DNA from: Propionibacterium acidifaciens DSM 21887
GTDB taxonomy: Bacteria > Actinomycetota > Actinomycetes > Propionibacteriales > Propionibacteriaceae
Direction: 5' to 3'
DNA: 64,000 nucleotides
Assembly (NCBI RefSeq): GCF_000426605.1
Contig: NZ_AUFR01000009.1
Span: 1-64,000 of the forward strand
Below, piece by piece: positions 53,840-63,578 of this stretch. The notes beneath the pieces were generated by a model. It was not told the DNA's origin, ran no database searches, and saw only the letters and a program-made list of their open reading frames with translations. Made by a program: the position numbers and the translations under genes. The stretch's first letter is position 1; each line of letters opens with the position of its first letter.

Positions 53840-54784
53840 ATGAGCACCATCTCCACCACCGGCCCGGCCTCTGAGGCCGCCACCGCACCGGCCGCCGAGC
53901 CGGCCGGCGGGCGCCGTTCCGTCGGGCACGCCCTCGCCTGGATCGTGATGATCCTCATCATGATCATCACGATCCTGCCCTTCTACTGGGTGCTGCGCAC
54001 CGCGCTGTCCTCGAACGCCGGGCTGACCAGCGGCCCGACCTCGATCCTGCCGGTCGATGCCAATCTGCGCGGCTTCGAGCGCGTCTTCGGCATGCAGTCC
54101 ACCGAGGAGGCGATCGCCGACGGCGGTTCCGGCGCCTCGATGAACTTCTGGATCTACCTGCGCAACTCCTTCGTCGTCGCGACACTCGTGACGGCGGGCC
54201 AGGTCTTCTTCTCCTCGATGGCCGCCTACTCCTTCGCCCGACTGCGCTGGCGGGGCCGGGACGTCGTCTTCGGCGTCTTCCTCGCGGCCCTCATGGTGCC
54301 GTCGATCTTCACGCTGCTGCCGAACTTCGTGCTGATCAGGCAGCTCCACCTCATCGACAGCCTGCTGGGCATGGCCCTGCCGACGATGTTCATGACGCCC
54401 TTCGCGGTGTTCTTCCTGCGGCAGTTCTTCATGAACATCCCGTACGAGCTGGAGGAGGCCGCCCTCCTGGACGGCGCCTCGAAGATCCGCGTGTTCTTCC
54501 AACTCGTCCTGCCGATGGCCAAGGCCCCGATCACGACGCTCGCGATCCTCACCTACATCACGGCGTGGAACGACTACTTCTGGCCCCTGCTGGTCTCCTA
54601 CTCGGACTCCTCACGGGTGCTCACGGTGGCCGTCGCGGTCTTCAAGTCCCAGGCGCCCTCCAGCGGCACCGACTGGGCCGGTCTCATGGCCGCCACCCTC
54701 GTGGCGGCCCTGCCGATGCTCCTGCTCTTCATGGCCTCGGCCAAGCGCATCGTCAACTCCATCGGTTTCACCGGGATCAAGTGA
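53840..54784 (+). CDS. Sugar ABC permease (MalG/RafG/MsmG-like)
   Basis: 314 residues with six helices and an N-terminal Ala/Pro-rich cytoplasmic tail of about 30 residues. The EAA loop is YELEEAALLDGASKIRVFFQ. It ends with IVNSIGFTGIK, a usual MalG-type end. GAGGAACG lies 6 nt before the ATG, 12 nt after the first permease stop. There is no ATPase gene in this operon, so it must use a shared MsmX/MsiK-like ATPase encoded elsewhere. Confidence 0.93.
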   Translation: MSTISTTGPASEAATAPAAEPAGGRRSVGHALAWIVMILIMIITILPFYWVLRTALSSNAGLTSGPTSILPVDANLRGFERVFGMQSTEEAIADGGSGASMNFWIYLRNSFVVATLVTAGQVFFSSMAAYSFARLRWRGRDVVFGVFLAALMVPSIFTLLPNFVLIRQLHLIDSLLGMALPTMFMTPFAVFFLRQFFMNIPYELEEAALLDGASKIRVFFQLVLPMAKAPITTLAILTYITAWNDYFWPLLVSYSDSSRVLTVAVAVFKSQAPSSGTDWAGLMAATLVAALPMLLLFMASAKRIVNSIGFTGIK

Positions 54785-54793
54785 GGCACCACG

Positions 54794-56209
54794 ATGAACG
54801 AGAGAATCCCCCGCACCGGCAGGCCCTCCTCGCCCATGATCACGCGCCGCACCGCGCTCGCCTCCCTCGCGGCGGGCACCGCCGCCCTGGGTCTGGGCGC
54901 CTGCTCCTCCGACGGCACCGGCTCACAGGGCGGCAGCACGGTCGAGTACTGGCTGTGGGACTCGCTCCAGAAGCCCGCCTACGAGGCCTGCGCCGAACGC
55001 TTCAAGGAGAAGACCGGCATCACGGTCAACATCACCCAGACCGGCTGGGACGACTACTGGACCAAGCTGACCGCCGCCTTCATCGCCGGCACCGGGCCGG
55101 ACGCCTTCATCGACCACGTCTCGAAGTTCGCCCAGTTCGTCGACCTCGACGTGCTCGTGCCCCTGGACGAGCAGGAGGCCTGGGCGGGCGTCGACGAGTC
55201 GTCCTTCCAGGCGGGCCTCATCGACCTGTGGAAGGGCGAGGACGGCCACCAGTACGGCTGCCCCAAGGACTGGGACACCGAGGCGGTCTTCTACAACCGG
55301 AGCATGCTCGCCGATGCCGGCTACACCGAGGAGGACGTCGCGCACTGGGACTGGAACCCCGACGACGGCGGCAGCTTCGAGGCGATGATCGCCCACCTCA
55401 CCGTCGACCGCAACGGGGTGCGCGGCGACGAGGAGGGCTTCGACAAGGACCACGTCGCCGTCTACGGCCTCGGCACCAAGGACGCCGGGGACGGCGACGG
55501 GCAGACGTCCTGGAGCCCCTTCACCGGCTCGGTGGGCGACTGGTCGTACATGGACAGGCCGACCTGGGGCACCCGTTACCGGTACGACGACGCCGACCGG
55601 TTCCAGCGGACCATCGACTGGTACTTCGGGCTGGTGGACAAGGGCTGTCTGAACAGTTACGGCACCTTCTCCGACGTGACGGGGCAGGACATCCAGCTCG
55701 GCTCGGGCGCCGTGGCCATGGTCGTCCACGGCGCCTGGATGTTCAACACCTTCGCGAAGCTGGACATCGACGTCGGCATCGCCGCCACCCCGGTGGGCCC
55801 GTCGGGGCGCAACGCGTCGATGCTCAACGGCGTCGGCGACTCGGTCGTCAAGCAGTCGCCGAGGATCGCCGAGGCCTGCCAGTGGGTGGCCTTCCTCGGC
55901 ACGGCCGAGGCGCAGGACATCGTCGCCTCGTACGGCGTCGTCTTCCCGGCGATCGCCTCGTCGACCGAGAAGGCCATCGAGGTCTTCGAGCGGACGGGCC
56001 TGCCCGTGGATTCCTTCACCCAGCACGTCGAGAACGGCACCGGCTTCTACTTCCCGCTGTCCTACTTCGGCGCCGACATCCTGGCCATCATGAGCCCGGC
56101 GATGGAGGCCGTCTGGTCGGAGCGCCTCCCCGCGTCCTCCCTCGACGAGGCCAACGAGCAGATCAACCTGCTGTTCGAGACCTCCTCGCACGGCAGAGGG
56201 GGATCCTGA
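54794..56209 (+). CDS. Sugar ABC solute-binding lipoprotein (RafE/MsmE-like)
   Basis: 471 residues. The N terminus has a twin-arginine-like ITRRTALASLA followed by a lipobox LGAC (Cys near residue 37), so it is exported and lipid-anchored. The mature part starts SSDGTGSQGG and continues as a family-1 extracellular solute-binding protein (WDSLQKPAYEACAERFKEKTG, a typical N-terminal lobe). It should bind alpha-galactosides such as raffinose or melibiose, judged from the neighbouring alpha-galactosidase. It follows the second permease by 9 nt. An alternative start MITRRT is 42 nt downstream. Confidence 0.93.
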   Translation: MNERIPRTGRPSSPMITRRTALASLAAGTAALGLGACSSDGTGSQGGSTVEYWLWDSLQKPAYEACAERFKEKTGITVNITQTGWDDYWTKLTAAFIAGTGPDAFIDHVSKFAQFVDLDVLVPLDEQEAWAGVDESSFQAGLIDLWKGEDGHQYGCPKDWDTEAVFYNRSMLADAGYTEEDVAHWDWNPDDGGSFEAMIAHLTVDRNGVRGDEEGFDKDHVAVYGLGTKDAGDGDGQTSWSPFTGSVGDWSYMDRPTWGTRYRYDDADRFQRTIDWYFGLVDKGCLNSYGTFSDVTGQDIQLGSGAVAMVVHGAWMFNTFAKLDIDVGIAATPVGPSGRNASMLNGVGDSVVKQSPRIAEACQWVAFLGTAEAQDIVASYGVVFPAIASSTEKAIEVFERTGLPVDSFTQHVENGTGFYFPLSYFGADILAIMSPAMEAVWSERLPASSLDEANEQINLLFETSSHGRGGS

Positions 56210-56407
56210 GGACGGGCCGGCCGGGCGCGGGCCGCGATGAACATCCGGCGGGCCCGCCGGGCGCGGTCCGATCCCTGCCGCGCGGTCCGGCCCCGTAACC
56301 TCGCTGAAACCCGCGTGCAACACCGGGGGCCCCGCACCTAGTAGCGTGATGCCCGTCACCGTACGAGCAGGGCACCGGGCCCCGCTCGACTCTCCCGGGG
56401 GGAAAAC

Positions 56408-57829
56408 ATGTTCAAAGGCGCCGATGACCTGCTGAAGTTCATCGAGGACGAGCACGTCGAGTTCATCGACGTGCGCTTCTGCGATCTGCCAGGTGTCATG
56501 CAGCACTTCGTCGTCCCGTCCAGCGGCTTCGGCCCCGAGGTCTTCACCGAGGGCCTCGCCTTCGACGGCTCCTCCGTCGAGGGCTTCGCCACGATCAACG
56601 AGTCCGACATGGCGCTCATGCCCGACCCGTCCAGCGCCTGGCTCGACCCCTTCCGCGAGCACAAGACCCTCATCATCGACTTCTTCGTGCACAACCCGAT
56701 CACGAAGGAGCCCTACAGCCGGGACCCCCGCAACATCGCCCGCAAGGCCCAGGCCTACCTCGGCACCACCGGCATCGGCGACACCGCCTACTTCGCCCCC
56801 GAGGCGGAGTTCTACGTCTTCGACGACGTGCGCTACGAGACCAACGGCCACAGGTCCTTCTACTCGGTCGACGCCGAGGCGGCGGCCTGGAACACCGGCC
56901 GCACCGAGGACCGCGGCAACCAGGGCTACAAGGTGCGGGTCAAGGGAGGCTACTTCCCCGTCGCCCCCACCGACCACTACGGGGACCTGCGCGACGAGAT
57001 GGTGAAGCGCTGCCTGGCCGCCGGCCTCGACATCGAGCGCGCCCACCACGAGGTCGGCTCCGCCGGCCAGGCCGAGATCAACTGGCGCTTCGACGAGCTG
57101 CTCACCAGCGCCGACAACACGATGAAGTTCAAGTACATCGTGAAGAACACCGCCTACCTGCACGGCAAGACCGCCACCTTCATGCCCAAGCCGGTCTTCG
57201 GCGACAACGGCTCGGGCATGCACTGCCACCAGTCCATCTGGAACAGGGGCGAGCCGCTGTTCTTCGACGAGAACGGCTACGCGCAGCTGTCCGACATGGC
57301 CCGCCACTACATCGGCGGCCTGCTCAGGCACGCCCCCAGCCTGCTGGCCTTCACCAACCCGACCGTCAACAGCTACCACCGTCTCGTGCCGGGCTTCGAG
57401 GCGCCGGTCAACCTGGTCTACTCGAACGGCAACCGCTCGGCCTGCATCCGCATCCCGATCACCGGCCCGAACCCGAAGGCCAAGCGCATCGAGTTCCGCT
57501 GCCCCGACCCGAGCTCCAACCCGTACCTCGCCTTCGCGGCCCAGCTCATGGCCGGCATCGACGGCATCCAGAACCGGATCGAGCCGCCGGCCCCGATCGA
57601 CAAGGACCTCTACGAGCTGCCCCCCGAGGAGTACGACGAGGTCGACCAGGTGCCCGGTTCGCTGTCCGAGGTGCTCGACGCCCTCGAGAAGGACAACGAC
57701 TACCTGCTCGCCGGTGACGTCTTCACCCTCGACCTCATCGACACCTGGATCGCGATGAAGCGCGCGGAGATCGCCGAGCTGCAGCAGCGCCCGCACCCCT
57801 ACGAGTTCGACCTGTACTACCAGATCTGA
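56408..57829 (+). CDS. glnA: Glutamine synthetase type I (adenylylation-regulated)
   Basis: 473 residues. It makes glutamine from glutamate, ammonia and [12 protein letters not shown], the metal-binding [22 protein letters not shown] and the adenylylation site LYELPPEE (Tyr402) are all present, i.e. the GSI-beta type that GlnE regulates. GlnE is encoded 3 kb downstream on the other strand. GGGGGGAAAAC precedes the ATG. 56210-56407 is a 198-bp leader without a gene and should contain the promoter. A perfect hairpin terminator follows 17 bp after the stop. Confidence 0.97.
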   Translation: MFKGADDLLKFIEDEHVEFIDVRFCDLPGVMQHFVVPSSGFGPEVFTEGLAFDGSSVEGFATINESDMALMPDPSSAWLDPFREHKTLIIDFFVHNPITKEPYSRDPRNIARKAQAYLGTTGIGDTAYFAPEAEFYVFDDVRYETNGHRSFYSVDAEAAAWNTGRTEDRGNQGYKVRVKGGYFPVAPTDHYGDLRDEMVKRCLAAGLDIERAHHEVGSAGQAEINWRFDELLTSADNTMKFKYIVKNTAYLHGKTATFMPKPVFGDNGSGMHCHQSIWNRGEPLFFDENGYAQLSDMARHYIGGLLRHAPSLLAFTNPTVNSYHRLVPGFEAPVNLVYSNGNRSACIRIPITGPNPKAKRIEFRCPDPSSNPYLAFAAQLMAGIDGIQNRIEPPAPIDKDLYELPPEEYDEVDQVPGSLSEVLDALEKDNDYLLAGDVFTLDLIDTWIAMKRAEIAELQQRPHPYEFDLYYQI

Positions 57830-57845
57830 GCCGTCCGGGCCGAGT

Positions 57846-57882
57846 CCGGGGCCCGCCCCCTGCCACCGGGGGCGGGCCCCGG
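57846..57882 (+). terminator. Hairpin terminator after glnA
   Basis: A 15-bp perfect stem (CCGGGGCCCGCCCCC / GGGGGCGGGCCCCGG) with the 7-nt loop TGCCACC, starting 17 bp after the glnA stop. It has no clear T-run, as usual in high-GC actinobacteria. Confidence 0.8.
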
Positions 57883-58021
57883 CGCGTCGGGCCTCATGCG
57901 GCTCGTCGGACGGGCCCGCCGCGCATGATCACGGCGTTCCGCATGGAGGACCCCACCAGCAAGAACGACGCCGCCCCCGATCGGGTCCTCTCGAGCCCAC
58001 CGGACACCCCGTGCACGGATG

Positions 58022-58420
58022 TCAGATCTCGTCGCCCTCCACCGCGAAGGCGGCGCTCTGGCGTTCACGGCGCCTGCGCAGTTCGGCGAAGACGTCCTGG
58101 GTCCTCAGACGATGGTGCGTACCGACCTCATGGGCGGGAATCCGCCCCTCGTGGATCATCTTCATCAGGGTGGGGCGCGAGATGCCGAGGATCTTGGCCG
58201 CGGTGGACGTCGTGAGCTCCTCGGGAAGAGGAGTCACGCTGAGGGTGCCTCCTCTGGCCGTCGCGTCGAGCACCCGGAGAAGAAGTTCCACGATCCGCGG
58301 CGGCAGGTTCCCCGCATGAAGCGCGGGGTTCGGACGGCGCAGCTCCTCGGCCACGGCCCCTGCATCCCGGGCATCCTCGGCCGTCGTCAGGACGTGTTCA
58401 TCGTCGATCATCATGGCCAT
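58022..58420 (-). CDS. Excisionase/MerR-type HTH protein, antitoxin-like
   Basis: 132 residues from ATG 58420, with AGGAGG 5 nt upstream. The C-terminal half has LTTSTAAKILGISRPTLMKMI and HEVGTHHRLRTQDVFAELR, an excisionase-family (HTH_17-like) helix-turn-helix. Proteins of this shape often precede a PIN-domain toxin, but no toxin frame follows within the 190 bp to the glnA terminator. It is either an orphan antitoxin or a stand-alone regulator. A longer upstream frame to 58834 runs antisense to the lipoprotein gene and was rejected. Nothing else was found in 57883-58021 and 58421-58574. Confidence 0.8.
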   Translation of the reverse strand: MAMMIDDEHVLTTAEDARDAGAVAEELRRPNPALHAGNLPPRIVELLLRVLDATARGGTLSVTPLPEELTTSTAAKILGISRPTLMKMIHEGRIPAHEVGTHHRLRTQDVFAELRRRRERQSAAFAVEGDEI

Positions 58421-58574
58421 GGATCCTCCTCGCCTCATCGCATCCCGTGATGCCGTGGCAGGACCGCCGCGGAACCGTCCGGCAGGAGCACCTGCCACGA
58501 TATGAACTTTCACTTGTATCCGCGAGTCCGTGCTCGTCCCTCGTCCTGTCCGGAACGGCTGCCATACTTGCCCC

Positions 58575-59102
58575 ATGGGCTCTTGGAGGGATCCGCTCGT
58601 CATCGTCGGCGCGGCACTGGCCGTGCTGGGGCTCGCCGGATGCGCGGATTCGCCGGAGCCAGGGCCTTCGGCCAGCGCCTCGTCGAGCCCGTCGACCCCG
58701 GCCGCGAGCACGTCGGACAGCCCCACCCCCCTGGCCGCCGACGACCTCGCCCTGCCCGCGCAGTTCGACGGCTGGAGCGCCCAGGAGTCCCCCACGCCGG
58801 CGCCGACGACCATCGACAACACCCCGGCGGTCATGCAGACCGGCGTCTACTCCGACGGCACCGGCACGCGCCTGGTGACGCTCATCGCGACCCGCGACAA
58901 GGGCTACCTGGAGTCGCTGCGCAAGAAGACCAGCGACACGACCGAGGTCGGCGCCTCCGTCTGCGGTGCACCGCAGGACGTGCCGCAGGCCGTCACCTGC
59001 ACCCGCGAGCTGACCGGTGGCCTCATCCAGGTCACCGCGACGGGGCCTGCCGCCGAGGAGCTCGGCGCCTTCACCAACGGGCTCTACGACTCCCTGGGCT
59101 GA
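58575..59102 (+). CDS. Small secreted lipoprotein of unknown function
   Basis: 175 residues starting MGSWRDPLVIVGAALAVL. A signal helix ends at the lipobox LAGC (Cys near residue 23), then a Ser/Pro/Thr-rich linker of about 40 residues and a compact domain (DLALPAQFDGW ... TRLVTLIATRDKGYL ... VTCTRELTGG) of no family I recognise. The two later cysteines (about 137 and 145) could pair. It lies 4 nt upstream of the TetR gene and is probably co-transcribed with it. Confidence 0.75.
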   Translation: MGSWRDPLVIVGAALAVLGLAGCADSPEPGPSASASSSPSTPAASTSDSPTPLAADDLALPAQFDGWSAQESPTPAPTTIDNTPAVMQTGVYSDGTGTRLVTLIATRDKGYLESLRKKTSDTTEVGASVCGAPQDVPQAVTCTRELTGGLIQVTATGPAAEELGAFTNGLYDSLG

Positions 59103-59106
59103 CCTC

Positions 59107-59658
59107 ATGGCTCTCAACGACACGGATGTCACCGACGCGGCCCTGGCGATCCTCGACGAGTACGGCCTGGCCGATCTCACGATGCGGCGCCTGGCCGACT
59201 CTCTCGGGGTGAGGGCCGGCGCCCTCTACTGGCACGTGAGCAACAAGCAGACCCTGCTGGCCGGGCTCGTCACCGTGATCCTCGACGGCCTGGAGGAGCC
59301 CGCAGGGCCGTGGCGGGCCGGGCTGGCCGGGTGGGCCGATGCGCTGCGCTCGAGGCTTCTGGCCCACCGGGACTCGGCCGACCTCGTCGCCACGATGCGT
59401 GCCATCGGCATGGCCGCGACCGATCTCGCCGACGGCCCGGCCGCCTGCCTCACCGGGGCGGGGCTCGAGCCGGAGCGGGCGGGGCTCGGGGCCCGCACGC
59501 TCGTCCACTTCGTCATCGGTCACGTCAACGAGGAGCAGCAGCGGGTCCAGCTGGGCCCGCTGGCCGGCAAGGACGCCCCGCCGGTCCCGTCGGGGGCCGA
59601 GGACTTCCGCGCCGGTGTGGGGCTGCTCCTGGACGGCATCGCGGCCCAGTTCCCCTGA
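59107..59658 (+). CDS. TetR-family transcriptional regulator
   Basis: 183 residues. The N-terminal helix-turn-helix reads ALAILDEYGLADLTMRRLADSLGVRAGALYWHVSNKQ, the classic TetR recognition helix with YWHV. The C-terminal ligand domain is of the TetR_C type (FVIGHVNEEQQ). The target is unknown; the upstream lipoprotein and the divergent SDR/glnE genes are candidates. It starts 4 nt after the lipoprotein stop. Confidence 0.88.
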   Translation: MALNDTDVTDAALAILDEYGLADLTMRRLADSLGVRAGALYWHVSNKQTLLAGLVTVILDGLEEPAGPWRAGLAGWADALRSRLLAHRDSADLVATMRAIGMAATDLADGPAACLTGAGLEPERAGLGARTLVHFVIGHVNEEQQRVQLGPLAGKDAPPVPSGAEDFRAGVGLLLDGIAAQFP

Positions 59659-59739
59659 GCCCCGTCGGCCGCGGGGGCGTCCCGCGCGACGACGCCCTCG
59701 TCGGGCACGGGCCCGACCGGGCGACCGCGGCCCCGTCGG

Positions 59740-60615
59740 TCACCAGGGCATCCTGCGCGCCAGCGCCTGCGGCATCAGCCTGAAGACCGTCATGACCGGC
59801 CCGAAGACGGCCGGCACCCGCACCAGCTCGCGGCCCCGCTCGTCCGCCTCGGCGACGGCCCGCCCGACGCGACGCGGGTCGACGGCCAGCGGCATGCTGC
59901 GGCCGGCCGTCATGGCGCTGCGCACGAAGCCGGGCCGTACGACGAGCACGCCGATGCCGTCGGGGCGCAGGGCTTCGCGCAGGCCGGTGAAGAAGCCGTC
60001 CATGCCGGCCTTGGAGGCCCCGTAGACGAAGTTGGGGCGCCGCACCCGCTCGGCGGCCACCGAGCTGATCGCGATGATGCGCCCGCGGCGGCCGGTCGCC
60101 CGGGCCTGCCCGCGCAGCCGCTGGGCGACGAGCACGCCGATGCTCACGGCGGCCGTGGCGTTGACGGTGAAGACGGTGACGGCGGCCCCGGCGTCCTGCC
60201 AGGCCCGCTCCTGGTCGCCGAGCACGCCGAAGGCGAGGACGACGCGGTCGACCGGCCCGGCGAGGGCCTCGGCGACGGCCGCCTCGTGAGCGCCGAGCTC
60301 GGCGACGTCGAGGTCGACGATCCGCACCCGGGTCGCGCCGGCCTCGAGCATCGCCCGCCGCGCGGCGGGCACGCGCGGGGCGCCGGGCCGGCAGACGAGG
60401 ACGACGGGGCGGGGTGCCGCGGCGAGCAGCTCGGCGGCGACGGCCAGGCCGATGTCGCTCGTCCCGCCGAAGACGACGAGGGAGCCGTCGGCGCCGTGGC
60501 CCGCCCCGCGGCCGTCGCCGGACGGCGCGGGCTTCCCGCCGGGGGCGTGCGTCATGCCGGGGACGACGCGCCCGCCGACGGGGCGCGGGCGCTGCGGGAA
60601 TCTCGGGTGTCTCAT
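59740..60615 (-). CDS. Short-chain dehydrogenase/reductase (DprE2-like)
   Basis: 291 residues from ATG 60615, overlapping the glnE stop; MTHAPGG at about 60555 is an alternative start. The Rossmann motif is VVFGGTSDIGLAVA, the active-site pair is YGASKAG (Tyr and Lys) and ISSVAAER supplies the Ser. This arrangement and the RPNFVYGASKAGMDGF run resemble decaprenylphosphoryl-2-keto-ribose reductases, but the exact substrate cannot be read. It follows glnE directly. Confidence 0.85.
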   Translation of the reverse strand: MRHPRFPQRPRPVGGRVVPGMTHAPGGKPAPSGDGRGAGHGADGSLVVFGGTSDIGLAVAAELLAAAPRPVVLVCRPGAPRVPAARRAMLEAGATRVRIVDLDVAELGAHEAAVAEALAGPVDRVVLAFGVLGDQERAWQDAGAAVTVFTVNATAAVSIGVLVAQRLRGQARATGRRGRIIAISSVAAERVRRPNFVYGASKAGMDGFFTGLREALRPDGIGVLVVRPGFVRSAMTAGRSMPLAVDPRRVGRAVAEADERGRELVRVPAVFGPVMTVFRLMPQALARRMPW

Positions 60616-63578
60616 GAGTCGCGCTCCCAGAAGATGCGGTCGACGACGTTCGAGGCCCTGCGGGAGGTGCGCTCCCAGTCCTCGATGAGCTCGGAGGCGT
60701 TGGCCATGTCGCGGTGCAGCTGCACGGCGATGGCGGCCAGGTCGCGCGGGTCGGAGGGCAGCAGGTCGCTGGAGCGGCCGCTCACGAGCATCGTGTGGTC
60801 GCGCAGGGCGCTCGCCAGCCGCCACGCCCGGCCGAGGGCCCGGGCGTCGGGCTCGTCCACGAGACCGGCCTCGCGCAGGGCCGTGAGGGCCGTCATCGTC
60901 GTGGGCGTGCGCAGCCCGGGCATCCGGCCCGCGTGCTGCATCTGGAGCAGCTGCACGGTCCACTCGACGTCGGACAGCCCGCCCGGGCCGAGCTTGAGGT
61001 TGCGGTGCGGGTCGGTGCCGCGACGGATGCGCTCGCGCTCCATGCGGGCCTTGAGCCTGCGGATCTCGGCGACCTGCTCGGGCCTCAGCCCGTCGGCGGG
61101 CCAGCGCAGGTGGTCGACGCCCGCCAGCAGGGCCTCGACGAGGCGGCGGTCCCCCGCCCCGTGGTCGGCGCGCACGAGGGCCTGGTGCTCCCAGGTGCTC
61201 GACCAGCGCTCGTAGTAGCTCAGGAAGCCCGACAGGGTGCGCACCATGGCGCCGTCCCTGCCCTCGGGGCGCAGGCCGGCGTCGATCTCGAGGGCCGGGC
61301 CGCGGCCCGGCGCCTTGAGCAGGGCGCGCAGGCGGGCGACGACCCGGGTGGCGACGGTGATCCCCTCGGGGTCCGTGCCGTCGGGGACGACGAACATGGC
61401 GTCGGCGTCCGAGCCGTAGCTGAGCTCCGCGCCGCCCCAGCGGCCCATCGCGACGACGCCGATCGGCGGCACCGGCCCGTCCTGCTCGCGCGCGGCGATG
61501 GCCAGGGCCACGTCGATGGTGGCGCCCATGACGGACGACAGGCCCGCGCCGACGTCCTGGGTGCCGATGAGGCCGAGCGCGTCGCCGAGGGCCAGGCGGG
61601 TGAGCTCGCGGCAGCGAACGGTGCGCAGCGCCTCGACGGCCCCGTCGGTGTCGTCGTGGCGGCGGGCGGCGGCGCTCATCGTCTCGACCAGGGCCTCGCG
61701 GGGCCTGACGGCCAGCTGGGAGGCGTCGGCGAGCATCTGGACCGCGCCGGGAACGTAGCCGATCATCCGGATGACGTAGCGGCTGCTCGACAGGATCGAG
61801 GCGAGCAGCTCGGCCATCTGGCCCTCGTCGCGCAGGGCCCTCATGTACCAGCTCGTGCCGCCCATCTCCTCGGAAAGCTGGCGGAAGCTGAGCAGGCCGA
61901 GGTCGGGGTTGGGGCCCTCCGCGAACCAGCCGAGCATGGCGGGCATGAGCTGACGCTGGATCTCGGCGGTGCGGCTGGCCCCCGTCGTGAGGGCCCTGAT
62001 GTGGGACAGCGCCGAGCGCGGGTCGGCGAAGCCGAGGGCCTTGAGGCGGTCCTGGGCGGCCTGCGGCGACATGCGCAGCTCCTCGTCGGACAGGTGCGAG
62101 ACGGCCTCGAGCAGCGGCGAGTAGAAGATGCGGCGCTGGCGGTGCTCGACGTCGCGTGCGGTGCGCCGCCAGGCATCCCACAGCTCCTCGCCCTCGTGCA
62201 TGCCGAGGGAGCGGGCGATGCGGCGCCGGTCGTCGTCGCCGGACGGCATGAGGTGGCTCCGGCGCAGGGAGAACAGCTGAATGCGGTGCTCGACGGTGCG
62301 TTCGAAGCGGTAGGCGCGGTCGAGCTCGGAGGCGTCGCCGCGGCCGATGTACCCGTGGGCGGCCAGGGCGTGCAGGGCGGGGAGGGTGCCGCGCAGGCGC
62401 AGGCGCTCGTCGACGCGCCCGTGGACGAGCTGGAGGAGCTGGACGCTGAACTCGACGTCGCGCAGGCCGCCGGAGCCGAGCTTGATCTCGGTCCGGGCGT
62501 CCTTGGCCGGGATGAGGCCGACGACCCGCCGACGCATCGCCTGGGCCTCGCTCATGAAGTCGTCGCGCCCGCCGACCTGCCAGACGAGGGGCTCGACGAT
62601 CCGGCAGAAGCCCTCCGCCAGCTCCGGGTCGCCGGCCATCGGGCGGGCCTTGAGCATGGCCTGGAACTCCCAATTCCTGGCCCATCGCTCGTAGTAGGCG
62701 CGGTGGGCCGAGAGAGTGCGGGTGAGCGGGCCCTTCTTGCCCTCGGGGCGCAGCGCCGCGTCGACCTGCCAGATGGTGCCGCAGGTCGAATGGGCCGAGC
62801 AGATGCGCGTGGTGGCGGCGGCGATGAGGTTGCCGATGGCGGTGGCCTCCGCCGTGGTGACCGTCTCGTCGGCGGGCTCGGCGACGAAGAGCACGTCGAT
62901 GTCGGACAGGTAGTTGAGCTCCTGGGCCCCGCACTTGCCGAGCGCGATGACGCCGAGCCTCGCCCGGGCCTGGTCGACGACCTCGCTGCGGGCGATGGTG
63001 AGGGCGCAGACCATGACGGCGTCGGCCAGGTCGGCCAGCTCGGCGGCGACCGAGCCGACGGCCAGCACCGGGTCGGGGGACGGCAGGTCGCGGCCGGCGA
63101 TCCGCACCAGATGGCGCCTGTTGGCCAGGCGCAGCCGGTCGGCGGCGTCCGGGGCGCCGGCGACGGCACGGGCGAGCTCGCCCGGCTCGGCCCCGATCAG
63201 GTCCGGCAGGCCGATGTCGGCCAGCAGGTCGTCGAGGATCTCCCGGGCCGACCAGCGGAGGGGCTCGGCCGCGAGCACCCGGGCGTCCTGCGGGTGGGCC
63301 CCCAGGTGGTGGCCGAGCGCCTGGCTGAAGCCGATGACGGCGACGAGGCGGCGGCGCCATCCCTGGTCGGCCATGATCTCGCCGACCAGCTCGGGGGCCT
63401 GCTCGAAGAGTTCGGCGAACGCCGCCAGGCCGAGGTCGGGGTCGGCCGCCGTGGACAGCTCGTCGATGAGTCCTGCGGGGTCGACGGGAAGGGAGCCGAG
63501 CACCTCCGCGGCATGGGCGACGCCGGTGAACCCGCGCCGCGCCAGGACACCCGTCAGTGTCATCCTGCGTGCTGCCAT
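60612..63578 (-). CDS. glnE: Bifunctional glutamine synthetase adenylyltransferase/removase
   Basis: 988 residues from ATG 63578, preceded by GGGAGGGG. GlnE adenylylates and deadenylylates glutamine synthetase, here the product of glnA 3 kb away (target Tyr402). Both nucleotidyltransferase halves are visible: SDIDVLFVAEP (about 223-233) and YGSDADAMFVVPDG (about 723-736), each with the paired acidic residues that bind metal. Length is normal for actinobacteria (about 990-1000). A longer upstream frame to 63905 lacks a ribosome site and overlaps the promoter. Confidence 0.95.
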   Translation of the reverse strand: MAARRMTLTGVLARRGFTGVAHAAEVLGSLPVDPAGLIDELSTAADPDLGLAAFAELFEQAPELVGEIMADQGWRRRLVAVIGFSQALGHHLGAHPQDARVLAAEPLRWSAREILDDLLADIGLPDLIGAEPGELARAVAGAPDAADRLRLANRRHLVRIAGRDLPSPDPVLAVGSVAAELADLADAVMVCALTIARSEVVDQARARLGVIALGKCGAQELNYLSDIDVLFVAEPADETVTTAEATAIGNLIAAATTRICSAHSTCGTIWQVDAALRPEGKKGPLTRTLSAHRAYYERWARNWEFQAMLKARPMAGDPELAEGFCRIVEPLVWQVGGRDDFMSEAQAMRRRVVGLIPAKDARTEIKLGSGGLRDVEFSVQLLQLVHGRVDERLRLRGTLPALHALAAHGYIGRGDASELDRAYRFERTVEHRIQLFSLRRSHLMPSGDDDRRRIARSLGMHEGEELWDAWRRTARDVEHRQRRIFYSPLLEAVSHLSDEELRMSPQAAQDRLKALGFADPRSALSHIRALTTGASRTAEIQRQLMPAMLGWFAEGPNPDLGLLSFRQLSEEMGGTSWYMRALRDEGQMAELLASILSSSRYVIRMIGYVPGAVQMLADASQLAVRPREALVETMSAAARRHDDTDGAVEALRTVRCRELTRLALGDALGLIGTQDVGAGLSSVMGATIDVALAIAAREQDGPVPPIGVVAMGRWGGAELSYGSDADAMFVVPDGTDPEGITVATRVVARLRALLKAPGRGPALEIDAGLRPEGRDGAMVRTLSGFLSYYERWSSTWEHQALVRADHGAGDRRLVEALLAGVDHLRWPADGLRPEQVAEIRRLKARMERERIRRGTDPHRNLKLGPGGLSDVEWTVQLLQMQHAGRMPGLRTPTTMTALTALREAGLVDEPDARALGRAWRLASALRDHTMLVSGRSSDLLPSDPRDLAAIAVQLHRDMANASELIEDWERTSRRASNVVDRIFWERDS

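Noticed and set aside
54923-57796. 957-residue minus-strand open frame opposite glnA and the binding protein
   Set aside because: Antisense shadow; glnA and the lipoprotein on the plus strand are unambiguous.
58022-58834. A 270-residue start for the HTH protein
   Set aside because: The extra N-terminal part is antisense to the lipoprotein gene; ATG 58420 has a perfect AGGAGG.
59740-63360. A 1206-residue minus-strand protein covering the SDR and much of glnE
   Set aside because: The part over glnE is out of frame and low in complexity; only the last 291 residues are the SDR.
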